In this document: one piece after another, positions 10,147 to 19,041 of the stretch
How positions within the stretch are numbered: position 1 is the stretch's first letter
Layout: each line of letters starts with the position of its first letter
Source: Leptothrix sp. (in: b-proteobacteria)
GTDB taxonomy: Bacteria; Pseudomonadota; Gammaproteobacteria; Burkholderiales; Burkholderiaceae_C
Assembly: GCA_013822685.1 (NCBI GenBank)
Contig: PNKV01000014.1
Span: forward strand, 62,001 to 126,000
DNA: 64,000 nucleotides
Direction of reading: 5' to 3'
Notes under the pieces: model-generated
The model's input: the letters and a program-made list of their open reading frames with translations, nothing else
What the model was told of the DNA's origin: nothing
The model's database searches: none
Position numbers and translations under genes: made by a program

Positions 10147-10177
10147 GGCCGGTGCTTGCTCACCGGCCAATTTTTTT
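10147..10177 (+). terminator. Rho-independent terminator after gltD
   Basis: Perfect 8-bp stem GGCCGGTG (10147-10154) / CACCGGCC (10161-10168) with loop CTTGCT, then AA and seven T (10171-10177). It should end gltBD transcripts. The T run stops only three bases before the ATG used for mlaF, so it also occupies what would be the mlaF leader. Confidence 0.85.
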
Positions 10178-10180
10178 GCC

Positions 10181-11029
10181 ATGATCGCCGACACGCCCGC
10201 CGACTCCCCCTCTGCCCTTTCCCCCTCATCTCCCGATGTGCTCGTGGAGTTGCGCGGGGTCACGTGCGGCTATGGGGACCGGGTCATCTTGTCGGACATC
10301 GATCTGGTGGTGCCGCGCGGCAAGCTGGTGGCCTTGATGGGCACCTCGGGCGGCGGCAAGACCACGGTGTTGCGCCTGATTGGCCGGCAACTTTCGCCCC
10401 TCAAGGGCCAGGTGCTGATCAACGGGGTGGACATCGGCACCCTCGATGCCGCTGGCCTGATGGCCGCACGTCGGCGCATGGGCATGCTGTTCCAGTTCGG
10501 CGCCTTGTTCACCGACCTGTCGGTGTTCGAAAACGTGGCCTTCCCGCTGCGCGAACACACCCGCCTGCCCGAGTCCATTGTCCGCGACCTGGTGTTGATG
10601 AAGCTCAACGCCGTGGGCCTGCGCGGTGCGCGTGATCTGATGCCCAGCGAAATCTCGGGCGGCATGTCGCGCCGGGTGGCCTTGGCCCGGGCCATGGCGC
10701 TGGATCCTGAGTTGATGCTCTACGACGAGCCTTTCGCCGGTCTGGACCCAATCTCGATGGGCGTGGCTGCCCGCCTGATCCGCGAGTTGAACGACACCAT
10801 GGGGCTGACCAGCGTGCTGGTCTCCCACGATGTGGACGAGTCTTTCCTCATCGCCGACCACGTGGTGCTGCTGGCCAATGGCCGCATTGCCGCGCAAGGC
10901 ACCCCGGCTGAATTGCGCGCCAGCGACGATCCTTTGGTCAAACAGTTCGTGACGGCCGCCCCGGATGGGCCGGTGCGCTTCCACCATCCTGCGGTGGATG
11001 CGGGCCAGGACTACGGAGTTCGCGGATGA
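10181..11029 (+). CDS. mlaF: Mla phospholipid transport ATP-binding protein
   Basis: ATPase of the MlaFEDB inner-membrane complex, which moves phospholipids between inner membrane and periplasm to keep the outer membrane asymmetric. It has 282 residues. Walker [10 protein letters not shown] lies near residue 54, the signature SGGMSRR near 160 and Walker [13 protein letters not shown] near 178, followed by SHDVDE. The frame is open upstream, but the earlier ATG at 10145 abuts the gltD terminator stem, so the ATG at 10181 is preferred although no good ribosome site precedes it. The first ~18 residues are Pro/Ser/Asp-rich and probably disordered. Its stop overlaps the mlaE start (ATGA). Confidence 0.93.
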   Translation: MIADTPADSPSALSPSSPDVLVELRGVTCGYGDRVILSDIDLVVPRGKLVALMGTSGGGKTTVLRLIGRQLSPLKGQVLINGVDIGTLDAAGLMAARRRMGMLFQFGALFTDLSVFENVAFPLREHTRLPESIVRDLVLMKLNAVGLRGARDLMPSEISGGMSRRVALARAMALDPELMLYDEPFAGLDPISMGVAARLIRELNDTMGLTSVLVSHDVDESFLIADHVVLLANGRIAAQGTPAELRASDDPLVKQFVTAAPDGPVRFHHPAVDAGQDYGVRG

Positions 11030-11811
11030 TGAAGGCCTTGTCTCCCGCCAACGTGGGCTATGCCTTGCGCGGCAAGATCGCCGACCTGGGGTATGGCACG
11101 CGCCTGTTCTTGCGTTTGCTGGGCTCACTGTTGCCCACCTTGAAGCGCGGGCGCTTGCTGAGCGAGCAGATCCATTTTCTGGGCAACCGCTCGCTGGCCA
11201 TCATCACGGTCTCGGGCCTGTTCGTGGGCTTTGTGCTCAGCCTGCAGGGCTATTACATCCTGCAGCGCTACGGCTCCAGCGAGGCGCTCGGCCTGATGGT
11301 GGCCTTGTCGTTGGTGCGTGAGCTGGGCCCGGTGGTGGCGGCCCTGTTGTTCGCCGGGCGCGCTGGCACCTCGCTCACCGCGGGCATTGGCCTGATGAAG
11401 GCGGGCGAGCAACTGGCCGCCATGGAGATGATGGCGGTGGATCCCATCCAACGGGTGTTGGCGCCCAGGTTCTGGGGGGGCGTCATCGCCATGCCCCTGC
11501 TGGCGGCGGTGTTCTCGGCCGTGGGCATTTTTGGTGGCTGGGTGGTGGGCGTGGTCATGATCGGCGTCGATTCGGGCGCGTTCTGGTCCCAGATGCAAGG
11601 CGGGGTCGACGTCTGGTATGACGTGGGCAACGGGCTGGTCAAGAGCGTGGTGTTCGGACTCACCGTGACCTTCGTCGCCTTGTTGCAGGGTTTTGAATGC
11701 CAGCCGACGCCCGAAGGGGTGTCCCGGGCCACGACGCGCACCGTGGTGGTGGCCTCGCTGGCCGTGCTGGCGCTGGATTTTGTACTGACGGCCATGATGT
11801 TCTCGGTCTGA
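11026..11811 (+). CDS. mlaE: Mla phospholipid transport permease
   Basis: Permease of the MlaFEDB complex, 261 residues, with about five or six hydrophobic segments. The family pattern is clear in [26 protein letters not shown] at about residues 97-122 and in the [15 protein letters not shown] coupling region. It overlaps mlaF by four bases, so it is translationally coupled to its ATPase. It works with MlaD, encoded next. Confidence 0.95.
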   Translation: MMKALSPANVGYALRGKIADLGYGTRLFLRLLGSLLPTLKRGRLLSEQIHFLGNRSLAIITVSGLFVGFVLSLQGYYILQRYGSSEALGLMVALSLVRELGPVVAALLFAGRAGTSLTAGIGLMKAGEQLAAMEMMAVDPIQRVLAPRFWGGVIAMPLLAAVFSAVGIFGGWVVGVVMIGVDSGAFWSQMQGGVDVWYDVGNGLVKSVVFGLTVTFVALLQGFECQPTPEGVSRATTRTVVVASLAVLALDFVLTAMMFSV

Positions 11812-11842
11812 CAACTGACGAACTTGGGCCCGGAGAAAAGCA

Positions 11843-12325
11843 ATGCAACGATCGAAATTTGACGTTTGGGTGGGTTTGTTCGTCCTGTTGGGCGGGGCGG
11901 CCATCCTGTTCCTGGCACTCAAGGCCGGCAACCTGCTGACCTTGTCGTTCGACCCGACCTACCTGGTCACGGCGCGCTTCGACAACATCGGCGGGCTCAA
12001 GCCCAAAGCCGCCGTCAAGAGCGCGGGCGTGGTGATTGGCCGTGTGCAGTCCATCAAATTCGACGACAAGACCTTTCAGGCCAGTGTTGAAATCGCTTTG
12101 AACAAGGGCGTGAGCTTTCCAAAAGACAGTTCCGCCAAAATCCTCACAGCAGGTTTGTTGGGCGAGCAGTACATTGGCCTAGAGCCAGGCTACGAACAAA
12201 CCAACCTGGCTCAGGGTGATGCCATCAAAACCACCCAATCGGCCATCGTGCTTGAAAACCTGATCAGTCAGTTTTTGTACAGCAAGGCGGCGGATGGCGG
12301 TGGTGCTTCGGGAGAGAAGAAGTGA
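11843..12325 (+). CDS. mlaD: Mla phospholipid transport MCE protein
   Basis: Periplasmic lipid-binding component, 160 residues. One N-terminal membrane anchor (about 8-28) is followed by a single MCE domain (about 38-118) with the family features ARFDNIGGLKPKAAVKSAGVVIGRV and ILTAGLLGEQYIGLEPG. MlaD forms a hexameric ring on MlaE that guides lipids. The start has GGAG 11 bases upstream. The stop overlaps the GTG of mlaA. The C-terminus is a short Gly/Lys tail. Confidence 0.94.
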   Translation: MQRSKFDVWVGLFVLLGGAAILFLALKAGNLLTLSFDPTYLVTARFDNIGGLKPKAAVKSAGVVIGRVQSIKFDDKTFQASVEIALNKGVSFPKDSSAKILTAGLLGEQYIGLEPGYEQTNLAQGDAIKTTQSAIVLENLISQFLYSKAADGGGASGEKK

Positions 12326-13167
12326 AACAAAATCTGGACTGGGTCAAGACAGGCCTGGGCGGTTTGGTCATCGCGTCAACGGCTTTGTTGCAAGGCTGCG
12401 CCACACGCCAGAATCCAGATCCACTGGAGCCCATGAACCGCAAGGTGTTCTCGTTCAACCAGGCGCTGGACGACAACGTGCTCAAACCCGTGGCCACAGG
12501 CTACAAGGCGGTGACGCCCCAACCCGTGCGCACGGCGATCAGCAACTTTGGTGGTAATTTCAAAGACCTTTGGTCGGCCCTCAACCTCTTTCTGCAAGGT
12601 CAGCCCGGTGACGGGGCCACGCAGATCATGCGGGTCAGTGTCAACACCACCTTCGGGTTGGCGGGCTTGATCGACATCGCCACACCCATGCGTCTGGAAC
12701 GCCAGAGCGAGGACTTCGGGCAAACGCTGGGCGTGTGGGGCGTCAAGCCTGGTGCCTACATCGTGTGGCCGTTTTTGGGCCCCTCCACCCTGCGTGATTC
12801 GGTGAGCATCCCGGGTGACATGTATTTCAGCCCCCGTTTGGTGCTCGATGACGAGACCGCCAATGCCGTCTCGATCTTGCAGGTGATCAATGCCCGCGCT
12901 GGCGTGCTGGACGTCACCAATCTTCTGGGCGAAGTGGCCCTGGACCCGTATTCTTTCGTGCGCGATGCCTATCTGCAGCGTCGGCAGAACCAGATTTACA
13001 ACGGCGAGCCGCCTGAAGAAGACGAAGAAGACTATGACAGCGACCCGGCTGCCGCCCCCGTGGCCCCGCAATCCAAGCTCAATGCTGCTGAAGAAGACGG
13101 CCCTCAATGGCCTGTCATCACCGTCGCGGAGCTGCAAGGTCTACGCGCAGACGGGTTCGTGCGTTAA
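12322..13167 (+). CDS. mlaA: Outer-membrane lipoprotein of the Mla system (VacJ)
   Basis: Lipoprotein of 281 residues that sits with porins in the outer membrane and removes mislocalised phospholipid, handing it to MlaC. The signal peptide ends in the lipobox LLQGC with Cys26 as the lipidated residue. The VacJ domain follows (DPLEPMNRKVFSFNQALD, TTFGLAGLIDIATPM and EDFGQTLGVWGVKPGAYIVWP). The C-terminus is acidic (PEEDEEDYDSD). The start is a GTG overlapping the mlaD stop, with a GGAGAGAAGA site. In E. coli mlaA lies elsewhere; here it is inside the operon. Confidence 0.95.
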   Translation: MKQNLDWVKTGLGGLVIASTALLQGCATRQNPDPLEPMNRKVFSFNQALDDNVLKPVATGYKAVTPQPVRTAISNFGGNFKDLWSALNLFLQGQPGDGATQIMRVSVNTTFGLAGLIDIATPMRLERQSEDFGQTLGVWGVKPGAYIVWPFLGPSTLRDSVSIPGDMYFSPRLVLDDETANAVSILQVINARAGVLDVTNLLGEVALDPYSFVRDAYLQRRQNQIYNGEPPEEDEEDYDSDPAAAPVAPQSKLNAAEEDGPQWPVITVAELQGLRADGFVR

Positions 13168-13173
13168 GACAGC

Positions 13174-13890
13174 ATGACCATCATCCTTAGGACGAAGATC
13201 TTGAACATTTCAAAGCTTTCCACCCGCACCGTGCTGCGTTCCGTGGCATTCGCCGTGGCCCTGGCGTCGGCTGGTCCCGCCGTGTTGGCACAAACCGCGA
13301 TGGCGGCACCGGCCGATTCAAGCGCGGCCACGGGCGCGCAGACGGCCGACGTGTTCGTCAAAGGCATCACCGCCGATCTGATCAACACCGTGCGCAGCGA
13401 CAAGGCCATCCAGTCGGGTGACCTGCGCAAGGCGATTGCGGTGATCGAGACCAAGGTGCTGCCTTACGTCAACTTCCAGCGCATGACGGCCTCTGCCGTG
13501 GGCCGCAACTGGCGCCAGGCCACGCCTGAGCAGCAAAAGCGCCTGCAAGAAGAGTTCCGCACCTTGCTGACCTACACCTACGCTGGTGCTGTGGCCCAGA
13601 TCAAGGACCAGGTCGTGGAGTTCAAGCCGGTGCGTTCGCGCCCGGAAGACACCGAGGTGATCGTGCGTTCGCTGGTGCGCGGCAAGGGCGATCCCGTGCA
13701 GATCGACTACCGCGTTGAAAAAGCGGGCGACGGCTGGAAGATTTACGACGTGAATGTGCTGGGCGCGTGGTTGGTGGAAACCTACCGCAGCAGCTTTGCC
13801 CAAGAGGTCACGGCCTCGGGCGTGGATGGCCTGATCGCCAAGCTGGCCGAGCGCAACAAGCAGTTGGCCGCCAAGAAGCCAGCGGGCTGA
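13174..13890 (+). CDS. mlaC: Periplasmic phospholipid-binding protein
   Basis: Soluble carrier between MlaA and MlaFEDB, 238 residues from the ATG at 13174. A signal peptide (hydrophobic core SVAFAVALASAGPAVLA) is followed by the MlaC/Ttg2D fold, with VLPYVNFQRMTASAVGRNWR and WKIYDVNVLGAWLVETYRSSF visible. The start is uncertain: the ATG at 13174 has little ribosome site, whereas a TTG at 13201 is preceded by AGGA and would give a more ordinary signal peptide of about 30 residues. The coordinates use the longer form. Confidence 0.93.
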   Translation: MTIILRTKILNISKLSTRTVLRSVAFAVALASAGPAVLAQTAMAAPADSSAATGAQTADVFVKGITADLINTVRSDKAIQSGDLRKAIAVIETKVLPYVNFQRMTASAVGRNWRQATPEQQKRLQEEFRTLLTYTYAGAVAQIKDQVVEFKPVRSRPEDTEVIVRSLVRGKGDPVQIDYRVEKAGDGWKIYDVNVLGAWLVETYRSSFAQEVTASGVDGLIAKLAERNKQLAAKKPAG

Positions 13891-13895
13891 TTCCG

Positions 13896-14183
13896 ATGCT
13901 GATGTTGCCCGCCGTGCTGACCCACGCCCAGGTGGGGGCCACCTTGCGTTTGTTCCGCGAGACGCTGGACCGCGCAGCGGCCGCTGGCTCGGGCGAGGCG
14001 GCCATGCTGACCGTGGATGGCTCGACCCTGGAGCAGTTCGACTCCAGCGCCCTGGCCGTGCTGCTGGAGTGCCAGCGCATGGCCCGGGCCAAGGGCAGGG
14101 CGTTTGCCGTGCAATCGCTGCCCAAAAAATTGCAGGAATTGGCGCGGCTTTACGGCGTCGATGGGCTGCTGCAATCGGTCTGA
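13896..14183 (+). CDS. mlaB: STAS-domain protein of the Mla complex
   Basis: Small cytoplasmic STAS protein, 95 residues, which binds MlaF and supports assembly of the transporter. The STAS signature is in VDGSTLEQFDSSALAVLLECQRMA at about residues 35-60. It starts five bases after the mlaC stop; a second ATG six bases later is equally possible. It is the last gene of the operon and converges on zwf, 19 bp away. Confidence 0.88.
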   Translation: MLMLPAVLTHAQVGATLRLFRETLDRAAAAGSGEAAMLTVDGSTLEQFDSSALAVLLECQRMARAKGRAFAVQSLPKKLQELARLYGVDGLLQSV

Positions 14184-14202
14184 TGACCGAGGCGGCCCAG
14201 CC

Positions 14203-15660
14203 TCAGGACTCTTCCTCGGCCCAGGCGAATCCGTCGCGCGCCACCAAGGCACTGGCGGCCGGTGGGCCCCAGGTGCCAGCGGCGTAGGGGCGCAGTCCAT
14301 TCGGATTGGCGTCCCAGGCGTCCAGAATGGGCTCCACCCACCGCCAGGCCTGCTCCTGCTCGTCTGAGCGCACGAACAGGTTCAAGCGGCCTGCCAGCGC
14401 ATCCAGCAGCATGCGCTCGTAAGCGCCCACGCGGTTGGTCGGAAAAGCCTTGTCAAAATCCAGGTCCAGCGACACGGGGGACAAGGCCTCGTGCTCGGCG
14501 CCCGACGAGGTGCCCTTGGCCGCCAACAGCTGCAACTCCAGGCCGTCCTCAGGCTGCAGCTTGATCACCAGCTTGTTGGCCGCGTTGGGGCCCGGAAAAA
14601 TAGGGTGCGGCGTGGCCTTGAAATTGACCACGATCTCTGCCTGCCGCTGGGCCAATCGCTTGCCGGTGCGCAGGTAAAAAGGCACGCCCGCCCAACGCCA
14701 GTTCTGGATCTCGCAGCGCAGGGCCACGAAGGTTTCAGTGTGGCTGCTCGGCGGCACCTTGTTTTCTTCAACGTAGCCCACGGCGGCATGCCCCTCGACA
14801 TTGCCTGAGCGATATTGGCCACGCACCACATCGCGCGCCACCGAGACGGCATCAAAGGGTTTGAGCGACCGCAGCACCTTGAGTTTTTCATCGCGGATGG
14901 CGTCGGCGTTCGCGCTGGACGGCGGCTCCATCGCGATCATGGTCAGCAGCTGCAGCGCATGGTTTTGGATCATGTCGCGCAAGGCGCCAGTGCGGTCATA
15001 AAAGTCGCCGCGGGTGCCCACGCCAATGCTCTCGGCCAGCGTGATCTGGATGTTGGCGATGCTTTCGCGGCGCCACAGGGGCTCGAACAGTACATTGCCA
15101 AAGCGCAGGGCCATCAGGTTCTGCACCGAAGGCTTGCCCAGGTAGTGGTCAATGCGCAGGGCCTGTTGTTCAGAGAACACCGAGCGCACGGCGCGGTTGA
15201 TTTCCTGCGCGCTGGCCAGGTCATGGCCCAAAGGCTTTTCAAGCACCACGCGCACGCGGTCGTGGTTCAGGCCGCAGGCGCCCAATTGCTCGCAGATCGA
15301 GGGGAAGAGGTGCGGGCTGGTGGCCAGGTAAATGACCACCGTGTCGGCGTTGCGCGCCGTCAGCCACTCCTTGAGCCGCTGGTAATCGGTGGGCTGCGAC
15401 AGGTCCATGCGCAGGTAGTGGATCAGCTCGGAGAAGCGCGCGAACTCCTCTTCGCTGGGCCGCTTGGCGCTCTCGGCCTCCTGCAGCCGATCCTTCAACC
15501 AGGCGCGGTAACCGGCGTCGTCGCGGTCATCGCGGGCCACGGCCAGGATGCGGCCATGGGCAGGCAGCTTGCCATGGCGCCAGGCCTGGAACAAAGCCGG
15601 CATGAGCTTGCGCCAGGTCAGATCGCCGGTGCCGCCAAAAAAAACGAGGTCAAAAGACAT
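14203..15660 (-). CDS. zwf: Glucose-6-phosphate dehydrogenase
   Basis: NADP-linked enzyme of 485 residues, first step of the oxidative pentose phosphate and Entner-Doudoroff routes. The N-terminal coenzyme site is [13 protein letters not shown] at about 8-20; the substrate-binding RIDHYLGK lies near residue 170; EKPLGHDL and [13 protein letters not shown] are also typical. It is divergent from tal, with 100 bp between the two starts, so oxidative and non-oxidative arms share a control region. There are no signs of truncation. Confidence 0.96.
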   Translation of the reverse strand: MSFDLVFFGGTGDLTWRKLMPALFQAWRHGKLPAHGRILAVARDDRDDAGYRAWLKDRLQEAESAKRPSEEEFARFSELIHYLRMDLSQPTDYQRLKEWLTARNADTVVIYLATSPHLFPSICEQLGACGLNHDRVRVVLEKPLGHDLASAQEINRAVRSVFSEQQALRIDHYLGKPSVQNLMALRFGNVLFEPLWRRESIANIQITLAESIGVGTRGDFYDRTGALRDMIQNHALQLLTMIAMEPPSSANADAIRDEKLKVLRSLKPFDAVSVARDVVRGQYRSGNVEGHAAVGYVEENKVPPSSHTETFVALRCEIQNWRWAGVPFYLRTGKRLAQRQAEIVVNFKATPHPIFPGPNAANKLVIKLQPEDGLELQLLAAKGTSSGAEHEALSPVSLDLDFDKAFPTNRVGAYERMLLDALAGRLNLFVRSDEQEQAWRWVEPILDAWDANPNGLRPYAAGTWGPPAASALVARDGFAWAEEES

Positions 15661-15760
15661 GGCTCAAGAGGGTGTAAAAAAGGTATCGCAGCGGTTTGTC
15701 ACGAAAAACCATTCAAAATCAAGCCCACGATAAAACAATTTGAGAGCAAGAGCTCACTTC

Positions 15761-16720
15761 ATGGCTTCCCAACTCGACCAGCTCAAGCAATTCACCACAG
15801 TCGTGGCCGACACCGGCGACTTCAAGCAGTTGTCACAGTTCACGCCGCAAGATGCCACGACCAACCCGTCGCTCATCCTGAAGGCGGTTCAAAAGGCCGA
15901 CTATGCGCCCTTGCTGGCCGACACCGTGGCCGCTCACCGGGGCGAGGCGCTGGACGCCATCGTTGACCAGGTGCTGGTGCGTTTTGGCCTTGAGATCCTG
16001 AAGGTGGTGCCGGGCCGAGTCTCCACCGAGGTGGACGCGCGGCTGAGCTTCGACACCGAGGGCACGCTGGCCCGGGCCCGCCGCATCATCGGGCTGTACC
16101 AGGCCGCTGGCATCGACCGCTCGCGCGTGCTGATCAAGATCGCCTCGACCTGGGAGGGCATCCAGGCCGCGCGCCAGCTGGAGCAGGAGGGCATCCATTG
16201 CAACCTGACCTTGCTGTTCTCGTTCTGCCAGGCCCAGGCTTGTGGTGATGCGGGCGTGCAACTGATTTCGCCTTTCGTGGGCCGCATCTACGACTGGTAC
16301 AAAAAGACCGCTGGCAGCGCCTGGGACGAGGCCGCCAAAGCAGGCCTGAACGACCCCGGCGTGAAGTCGGTGACGCGCATCCACGCTTATTACAAGCAGC
16401 AGGGCATCCGCACCGAGGTGATGGGCGCCAGCTTCCGCAACGTGGGCCAGATCCTGGCCCTGGCCGGGTGCGATCTGCTCACCATCAGCCCAGAACTGCT
16501 GGCCCAATTACAGACCACGGACGCGAGCAGCCAACCCGTGCTCAGGCAACTGGGTGGGGGCACCACGGGCACCACTGAGCGGGTGGCACCGTTGACCGAA
16601 GCCGCTTTCCGCTATGCCTTGAACGACGACGCCATGGGGACCGAGAAGCTGGCCGAAGGCATCCGATCGTTCGCGGTGGATTCGGCCAAGCTTGACGCGC
16701 TCATCGAAGCGTTGCGCTGA
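15761..16720 (+). CDS. tal: Transaldolase
   Basis: Enzyme of the non-oxidative pentose phosphate pathway, 319 residues. It transfers a dihydroxyacetone unit from sedoheptulose-7-phosphate to glyceraldehyde-3-phosphate. The Schiff-base lysine lies in [11 protein letters not shown] near residue 130, and DATTNPSLI near residue 33 and [12 protein letters not shown] are family signatures. The ATG at 15761 fits the usual N-terminus ([11 protein letters not shown]); the frame is open a further 21 bases upstream. Its stop overlaps the pgi start. Confidence 0.96.
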   Translation: MASQLDQLKQFTTVVADTGDFKQLSQFTPQDATTNPSLILKAVQKADYAPLLADTVAAHRGEALDAIVDQVLVRFGLEILKVVPGRVSTEVDARLSFDTEGTLARARRIIGLYQAAGIDRSRVLIKIASTWEGIQAARQLEQEGIHCNLTLLFSFCQAQACGDAGVQLISPFVGRIYDWYKKTAGSAWDEAAKAGLNDPGVKSVTRIHAYYKQQGIRTEVMGASFRNVGQILALAGCDLLTISPELLAQLQTTDASSQPVLRQLGGGTTGTTERVAPLTEAAFRYALNDDAMGTEKLAEGIRSFAVDSAKLDALIEALR

Positions 16721-18381
16721 TGGCTGGAGCGGTGGGCATGACTTTTCCGCGCTGTGATCAAACGGTGGCCTGGCAGGCCTTGAAAGGGCATTTCGAGGCC
16801 CATGGCCGTGGCCTGGATTTGCGCGAGCTGTTCGCCCAGGACCCGCAGCGCGCCAGCCGTTTCGGTTTCGAGGCCGCCGGCGTCTTCGTGGACGCGTCGC
16901 GTGCCCATTGGGATGTGGCGACCACCCGCCATCTGCTGGACCTGGCCCGCGAGTGTGGCATCGAGGCCCGGCGCGATGCGCTGTTGTCCGGCGAGCCCAT
17001 CAACCAGACCGAAGGCCGCGAGGTGCTGCACACGGCCTTGCGCGCCCCCCGTGGCCAGGCCCCGCACAGCGACCTGGTGCACGAGACCCTGGATCAGATG
17101 CTGGCCTATGTGGAGGGCATTCGCGCCACCGCAGGCGGGCCAGCCAGCGGTGACATCCACGATGTGGTCAACATCGGCATTGGCGGCTCGGATCTGGGTC
17201 CGCAAATGGTGGTCCCGGCGCTGGACCCCTTTGTGCACCCGGGCTTGAATTTCCACTTTGTCTCCAATGTGGATGGTCACGATCTGGCGGCGGTGCTGCG
17301 CCGCGTTCGGCCTGAGCACACATTGTTCATCATCGCCTCCAAGACCTTCACCACCCAGGAAACCATGGCCAATGCGCAAGCCGCGCGCCAATGGTTCCTG
17401 GACCAGGGCGGCCAGGACATCGCCCGGCATTTCGTGGCCACCACCACCAATGTGGAAGGCGCGGCCGCTTTTGGCGTGACCACCACCTTCGGTTTCTGGG
17501 ATTGGGTGGGTGGGCGATTCTCGATGTGGTCGTCGATCGGCCTGCCCATTGCGCTGGCTTTGGGCCGCGATCACTTCAAGGCCTTGCTGGCGGGCGCTCA
17601 CGCCATGGACCAGCACTTCGCGCAGGCACCGCTTGAAACCAACCTGCCGGTGTGGCTGGGGCTGCTCGATGTTTGGTACCGCAACTTCAAGGGGTACACC
17701 AGCCACGGCATCGCGCCTTACCACCATGGGTTGAGACGTTTGCCCGCTTACCTTCAGCAGCTGCTGATGGAGAGCAACGGCAAGAGCGTGGACCACGACG
17801 GGCAGCCTTTGCCGTATGCCACCAGCGACGTGGTGTGGGGCGAGCCGGGCACCAACGGCCAGCATGCCTTCTTCCAGATGCTGCATCAGGGCTCGGATGT
17901 CATCCCGCTGGAGTTCATCCTGGTCAGGCAAGCCACGCACCGCGATGAAAGCCAATGGTCGCCTGCGCTGCAGGCCTTGATGGCGCAGCAGCACCAGGTC
18001 TTGCTGAGCAATGGCCTGGCGCAGGCGCAGGCCTTGATGTGGGGCAAGACCCAGCAGGAGGCTGCGCAAGAGACCGTGCCCACGGCAGCGTCCAGCGGCC
18101 TGCCGGTTGATGTGTTGGCGCGGCACCGCACCTTCGCCGGCAACCGGCCCAGCCTGACCCTGGTGCTGGACCAGCTCACGCCCGAGTCCCTGGGTGCCTT
18201 GGTTGCGCTTTACGAGCACCGCACCTTTGTGAGCGGTGCCCTGTGGGGCATCAACTCTTTCGACCAATGGGGCGTGGAGCTGGGCAAGGCACTGAGCAAG
18301 GACTTGCTGCCCCGCCTGGCCACGGGCGATGTCGCTGGCCTGGATGCCGCCACGGCGGCGCTCATCGGGCGCCTCCGATGA
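16720..18381 (+). CDS. pgi: Glucose-6-phosphate isomerase
   Basis: Interconverts glucose-6-phosphate and fructose-6-phosphate, 553 residues. Visible motifs are NIGIGGSDLGPQMV (about 151-164), VSNVDGHDL, FWDWVGGRFSMWSSIG (about 257-272) with the active-site region, and ESNGKSVDHDG near 352. The coordinates use an ATG overlapping the tal stop; an internal ATG at 16738 has a better GGAG site and may be the true start (547 residues). It sits between tal and a HAD phosphatase whose ATG overlaps its stop. Confidence 0.96.
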   Translation: MAGAVGMTFPRCDQTVAWQALKGHFEAHGRGLDLRELFAQDPQRASRFGFEAAGVFVDASRAHWDVATTRHLLDLARECGIEARRDALLSGEPINQTEGREVLHTALRAPRGQAPHSDLVHETLDQMLAYVEGIRATAGGPASGDIHDVVNIGIGGSDLGPQMVVPALDPFVHPGLNFHFVSNVDGHDLAAVLRRVRPEHTLFIIASKTFTTQETMANAQAARQWFLDQGGQDIARHFVATTTNVEGAAAFGVTTTFGFWDWVGGRFSMWSSIGLPIALALGRDHFKALLAGAHAMDQHFAQAPLETNLPVWLGLLDVWYRNFKGYTSHGIAPYHHGLRRLPAYLQQLLMESNGKSVDHDGQPLPYATSDVVWGEPGTNGQHAFFQMLHQGSDVIPLEFILVRQATHRDESQWSPALQALMAQQHQVLLSNGLAQAQALMWGKTQQEAAQETVPTAASSGLPVDVLARHRTFAGNRPSLTLVLDQLTPESLGALVALYEHRTFVSGALWGINSFDQWGVELGKALSKDLLPRLATGDVAGLDAATAALIGRLR

Positions 18382-19037
18382 AAGACCTGCCTTGCGAGGC
18401 GGTGGTGTTCGACTTGGGCGGCGTGGTCTTCAACTGGAGCCCGCCTGATCTGATCTTGTCGTTGTGGCCGCACCTGGCCACCACACGCGACCAGGCGCAG
18501 GCCCTGGCCTTGAACATTTTCCAATCGTTCACGCCCGGCAGCGACTGGACCGAATTTGACCGGGGCACTTTGCAGCGGCCCGAGATTGAACAAAGGCTGG
18601 CCCAGCGCACCGGGCTGGCGCAACAAGACCTGCATCGATTGCTGGATGCCATTCCTGTTCACCTGGCGCCCATCGCCGCCACGGTGAGCTGGATCGAACG
18701 CTTGGCCGGGGCTGGCACGCGACTGCATTACCTGTCGAACATGCCGAGCCCCTACGCCGACCACCTGTTGCGCGAACATGCTTTCATGAAGCACTTTCGC
18801 GGTGGCGTGTTTTCGTGCGAGGTGGGGCAGATCAAGCCCGAGGCAGCCATCTTTGCCACGGCAGCAAAGCAGTTCGGGCTGGCGCCCAGCCGCTGTGTGT
18901 TCATCGATGACCACGCGGGCAATGTGGCGGCCGCCCAGCAGCTGGGCTGGAAGGCGGTTCAGTTTGTGGATGCCGGGCAGTGCGAGCGCGAGTTGATCGA
19001 GCTGGGTGCCTTGCCCAGCTCCGATCAGGTGCCTTGA
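18378..19037 (+). CDS. HAD-family phosphatase (YihX-like)
   Basis: Haloacid-dehalogenase superfamily protein of 219 residues. Motif I is VFDLGGVVF with Asp12 as nucleophile; the usual second Asp of DxD is Gly, as in YihX-type sugar phosphatases. Motif II is LSNMPS, motif III is QIKPEAAIF and motif IV is FIDDHAGNV. YihX dephosphorylates alpha-glucose-1-phosphate; coupling to pgi (ATGA overlap) is compatible with a sugar-phosphate substrate, but this is inferred. It converges on rpoH, four bases apart. Confidence 0.85.
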   Translation: MKDLPCEAVVFDLGGVVFNWSPPDLILSLWPHLATTRDQAQALALNIFQSFTPGSDWTEFDRGTLQRPEIEQRLAQRTGLAQQDLHRLLDAIPVHLAPIAATVSWIERLAGAGTRLHYLSNMPSPYADHLLREHAFMKHFRGGVFSCEVGQIKPEAAIFATAAKQFGLAPSRCVFIDDHAGNVAAAQQLGWKAVQFVDAGQCERELIELGALPSSDQVP

Positions 19038-19041
19038 TGGA

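Noticed and set aside
15661..15760. HexR-type operator between zwf and tal
   Set aside because: TGTAAAAAAGGTATC resembles only one half of the expected palindrome; the second half does not match.
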